Shown here: piece by piece, positions 63,443 to 64,000 of the stretch
Layout: each line of letters starts with the position of its first letter
Position numbering within the stretch: the first letter of the stretch is position 1
DNA from: Gammaproteobacteria bacterium
GTDB taxonomy: Bacteria; Pseudomonadota; Gammaproteobacteria; JAJFJF01
Direction of reading: 5' to 3'
DNA: 64,000 nucleotides
Assembly (NCBI GenBank): GCA_021774255.1
Contig: JAJFJF010000017.1
Location: 20,702-84,701 of the forward strand
The notes under the pieces: generated by a model
What the model saw: the letters and a program-made list of their open reading frames with translations, nothing else
The model's database searches: none
Told to the model about the DNA's origin: nothing
Translations under genes and position numbers: made by a program

Positions 63443-64000
63443 ATGTATTTTTCACTGGTTGGGCTGTTAGTGCTTTTGCAAGTGCCGCTGCCGGCACTTG
63501 CCGAAACCCACTACGTCAGTAATTGCGTTGAGTTGCAGCAAATCAAAGATCATCTCGATGCCGATGTCATCGTTACGCAAGACATCGATTGCTCCGATAC
63601 CCAAAACTGGAACGGCGGCGCCGGCTTTGAACCGATAGGTAACACTGATGCATCTTTTGCTGCTACATTTAATGGCGGGAACTATACGATCTATAACCTG
63701 ACTATCTATCGCCCCAGTACACCTTATGTAGGCTTATTTGGATATATTCGTAGTTCGAGCGTTGAAATAACAAGCATCGGTCTGGAAGAAGTGGATATCA
63801 CTGGCAACCGCCGGGTCGGCGGGCTCGTGGCCGAATCTTACGGGGCTATCATCCAGAGCCATGCAACAGGCACCGTGTCTGGCTCAGATTATGTCGGCGG
63901 GCTCGTGGGCGAATTTTACGGGGCTATCATCCAGAGCCATGCAACAGGCACCGTGTCTGGCTCAGATTATTATGTCGGCGGGCTCGTGGGATATCAACAG
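63443..64000 (+). CDS. Giant surface protein 3 (3' end beyond window, altered start)
   Basis: The first ~186 codons of a third paralog, open to the window edge. In the two other copies the ATG stands where this copy has ATA (63428). The first in-frame ATG is at 63443, giving MYFSLVGLLVLLQVPLPALA as a shortened signal peptide. The conserved head (YVSNCVELQQIKDHLDADV, DIDCSDTQNWNGGAGFEPIG) and the first GLUG repeats (VGGLVGEFYGAIIQSHATGT) follow without a stop. Whether it is expressed depends on use of the internal ATG; no Shine-Dalgarno is obvious for any of the three paralogs. Confidence 0.75.
   Translation, partial: MYFSLVGLLVLLQVPLPALAETHYVSNCVELQQIKDHLDADVIVTQDIDCSDTQNWNGGAGFEPIGNTDASFAATFNGGNYTIYNLTIYRPSTPYVGLFGYIRSSSVEITSIGLEEVDITGNRRVGGLVAESYGAIIQSHATGTVSGSDYVGGLVGEFYGAIIQSHATGTVSGSDYYVGGLVGYQQ

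Noticed and set aside
1..64000. tRNA, rRNA, prophage or integrative element
   Set aside because: No cloverleaf, rRNA core sequence, integrase or phage structural gene was recognised on reading. A covariance-model search would be needed to exclude small RNAs fully.

Overview
The window is a contiguous piece of a gammaproteobacterial chromosome. The evidence is the topoisomerase IV genes parE and parC, apaG-apaH, pyrE next to an exonuclease III-type gene and rph, yicC-gmk-rpoZ-spoT, a hemD-hemX-hemY cluster, lptM-lysA, and a two-subunit glycyl-tRNA synthetase (glyQ-glyS). No rRNA, tRNA, CRISPR array or intact insertion sequence was seen. The accessory gene content (large surface proteins, a family of large proteins of unknown function, gene relics) would suit a host-associated relative of the Legionellales, but that placement is only an inference.

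Layout. 1-11 kb: parE (5' truncated by the window edge) and parC; a possible cyclic-nucleotide module (cNMP-binding/CPBP-like membrane protein, metallo-beta-lactamase-fold hydrolase, convergent class III adenylate cyclase); apaG-apaH facing a HIT hydrolase; one unknown accessory gene; a TetR regulator and rdgB. 11-14 kb: a degraded island with an ATPase relic, a disrupted gene that still has its promoter box and terminator, a small Pro/Ala-rich ORF, and a PIN/ribbon-helix-helix toxin-antitoxin pair. 14-29 kb: core housekeeping genes. 29-40 kb: two paralogous giant surface proteins (signal peptide, GLUG repeats, nine cadherin/Ig-like repeats, one membrane segment, cytoplasmic tail) around a DUF4143 ATPase; a third paralog starts at the right edge. 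40-48.7 kb: double-cupin lipoprotein, plsC, gmhB, glyS-glyQ and an ACP/AMP-ligase/acyltransferase fusion. 48.7-59.6 kb: three paralogous unrecognised proteins (711, 814 and 1049 aa) interrupted by a Lon-type protease. 59.7-63.3 kb: a metallo-hydrolase followed by a complete hvfA-hvfB-hvfC-hvfD-like operon predicted to make a cysteine-modified, copper-binding peptide.

The most interesting signal is a shared upstream box, WTACCT-N5-TGTTAC-N-C-Y-A, found nine times. Each copy lies directly upstream of an accessory gene and points into it: the three surface proteins, the three members of the unknown family, the coiled-coil gene at 8.6 kb, the Pro/Ala-rich ORF at 13 kb and the pseudogene at 12 kb. 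I saw no such box in front of the housekeeping genes. A 16-bp AT-rich palindrome recurs near the same genes. Together these point to one dispersed, co-regulated set of surface or secreted proteins inserted among core genes.
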